A stretch of DNA of 60,359 nucleotides from an uncultured cyanobacterium. Its GTDB lineage: Bacteria; Cyanobacteriota; Cyanobacteriia; PCC-6307; Cyanobiaceae. The stretch spans positions 1 through 60,359 of the forward strand of contig CAIOCZ010000041.1 in the NCBI GenBank assembly GCA_903856805.1, given 5' to 3'. Both the position numbers and the translations under genes were made by a program. How positions within the stretch are numbered: the stretch's first letter is position 1; each line of letters begins with the position of its first letter. This document shows positions 60,171 to 60,359 of this stretch, piece by piece. The notes under the pieces are model-generated. The model saw only the letters and a list, made by a program, of their open reading frames with translations, was not told the DNA's origin and searched no databases.

Positions 60171-60359
60171 ATGACCAACAGTTTCCGCAAGGTGCTGCTG
60201 AGCGGCCTCGGTTTTGCCGCCGCCAGCACCGCCGTTCTGGCCGGCCCCTCCTTCGCCGCCCCTGCCCCCTCTGCCCAGCCCACGGTGGCCGGCAGCCAGA
60301 TCGCCCAGACCTACATCCCCTTGGTGGGTGAAGTGGGCACCGCCTCCGAGCAGGGCACC
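60171..60359 (+). CDS. Exported protein, N-terminus only (cut by window edge)
   Basis: 63 codons are visible. The start MTNSFRKVLLSGLGFAAAST continues into a hydrophobic, Ala-rich signal peptide with cleavage after SFAAPA-like residues. The mature start SQIAQTYIPLVGEVGTASEQ is not one I recognise. Upstream, 60011-60170 holds a tandem CCCAGATCTTG direct repeat directly after the cytochrome stop and TATCTAGA, a possible -10 region, 37 bp before the start. Confidence 0.6.
   Translation, partial: MTNSFRKVLLSGLGFAAASTAVLAGPSFAAPAPSAQPTVAGSQIAQTYIPLVGEVGTASEQGT

Overview
The window reads as chromosomal DNA of a GC-rich unicellular picocyanobacterium, most likely in the Cyanobium / freshwater-coastal Synechococcus group. 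The evidence is a set of families largely confined to cyanobacteria: an 89-residue PipX, two cyAbrB regulators, DUF1823, DUF3086, DUF3119, DUF4079 and DUF2214 proteins, a Nif11-cupin protein, a group 2 sigma factor and a c6-like cytochrome. Genes are densely packed, with many ATGA/TGATG overlaps.

Layout. 1-13214 (minus) is one open frame of at least 4404 codons running off the left edge: a giant mosaic surface or secreted protein ending, as far as visible, in 114-residue RTX-like tandem repeats. A decayed VapBC-type pair and tRNA-Gly(TCC) follow (13651-14301). 14464-18666 (plus) is a tightly overlapping cluster of MFS carrier, MlaE permease, DUF3119, DUF3086 and PlsY. 18678-23477 (minus) is a housekeeping run der, CbiQ-like permease, pipX, yggS, sepF, proC. 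23540-33268 holds conserved genes: Dus, CobI, acireductone dioxygenase, cyAbrB, a TPR protein, a ChaN-free HEAGH membrane protein related to FtsH peptidases, LarC and a flippase-like membrane protein. 33303-39238 is a metal block: Fur, a Crp-type regulator behind two Fur-box-like dyads, futB-futA, then Zur with a His-rich COG0523 GTPase. queD and hisIE are divergent.

40586-49964 is the accessory core: an RTX subtilisin with a P domain, a 111-bp MITE with perfect 16-bp inverted repeats and a TTAT duplication, an AT-rich orphan gene of 134 aa, and a 1690-aa RTX protein. The large protein has an enzyme-like head, a small-residue hydrophobic segment, FrpC-like calcium modules and a serralysin-type secretion tail. 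The head is AT-rich and the tail matches the host composition, so the gene looks like a graft of foreign DNA onto a resident secretion module. My best candidate for an undescribed system is this pair: a type I secreted effector with a possible companion or immunity gene.

49978-60359 returns to ordinary genes: a metzincin-like protein, a sigma factor, a YkvA-like protein, PsiE, Nif11-cupin, GNAT, the second cyAbrB, an SbcC/SbcD-like pair without a zinc hook, a c6-like cytochrome, and the start of an exported protein cut by the right edge.
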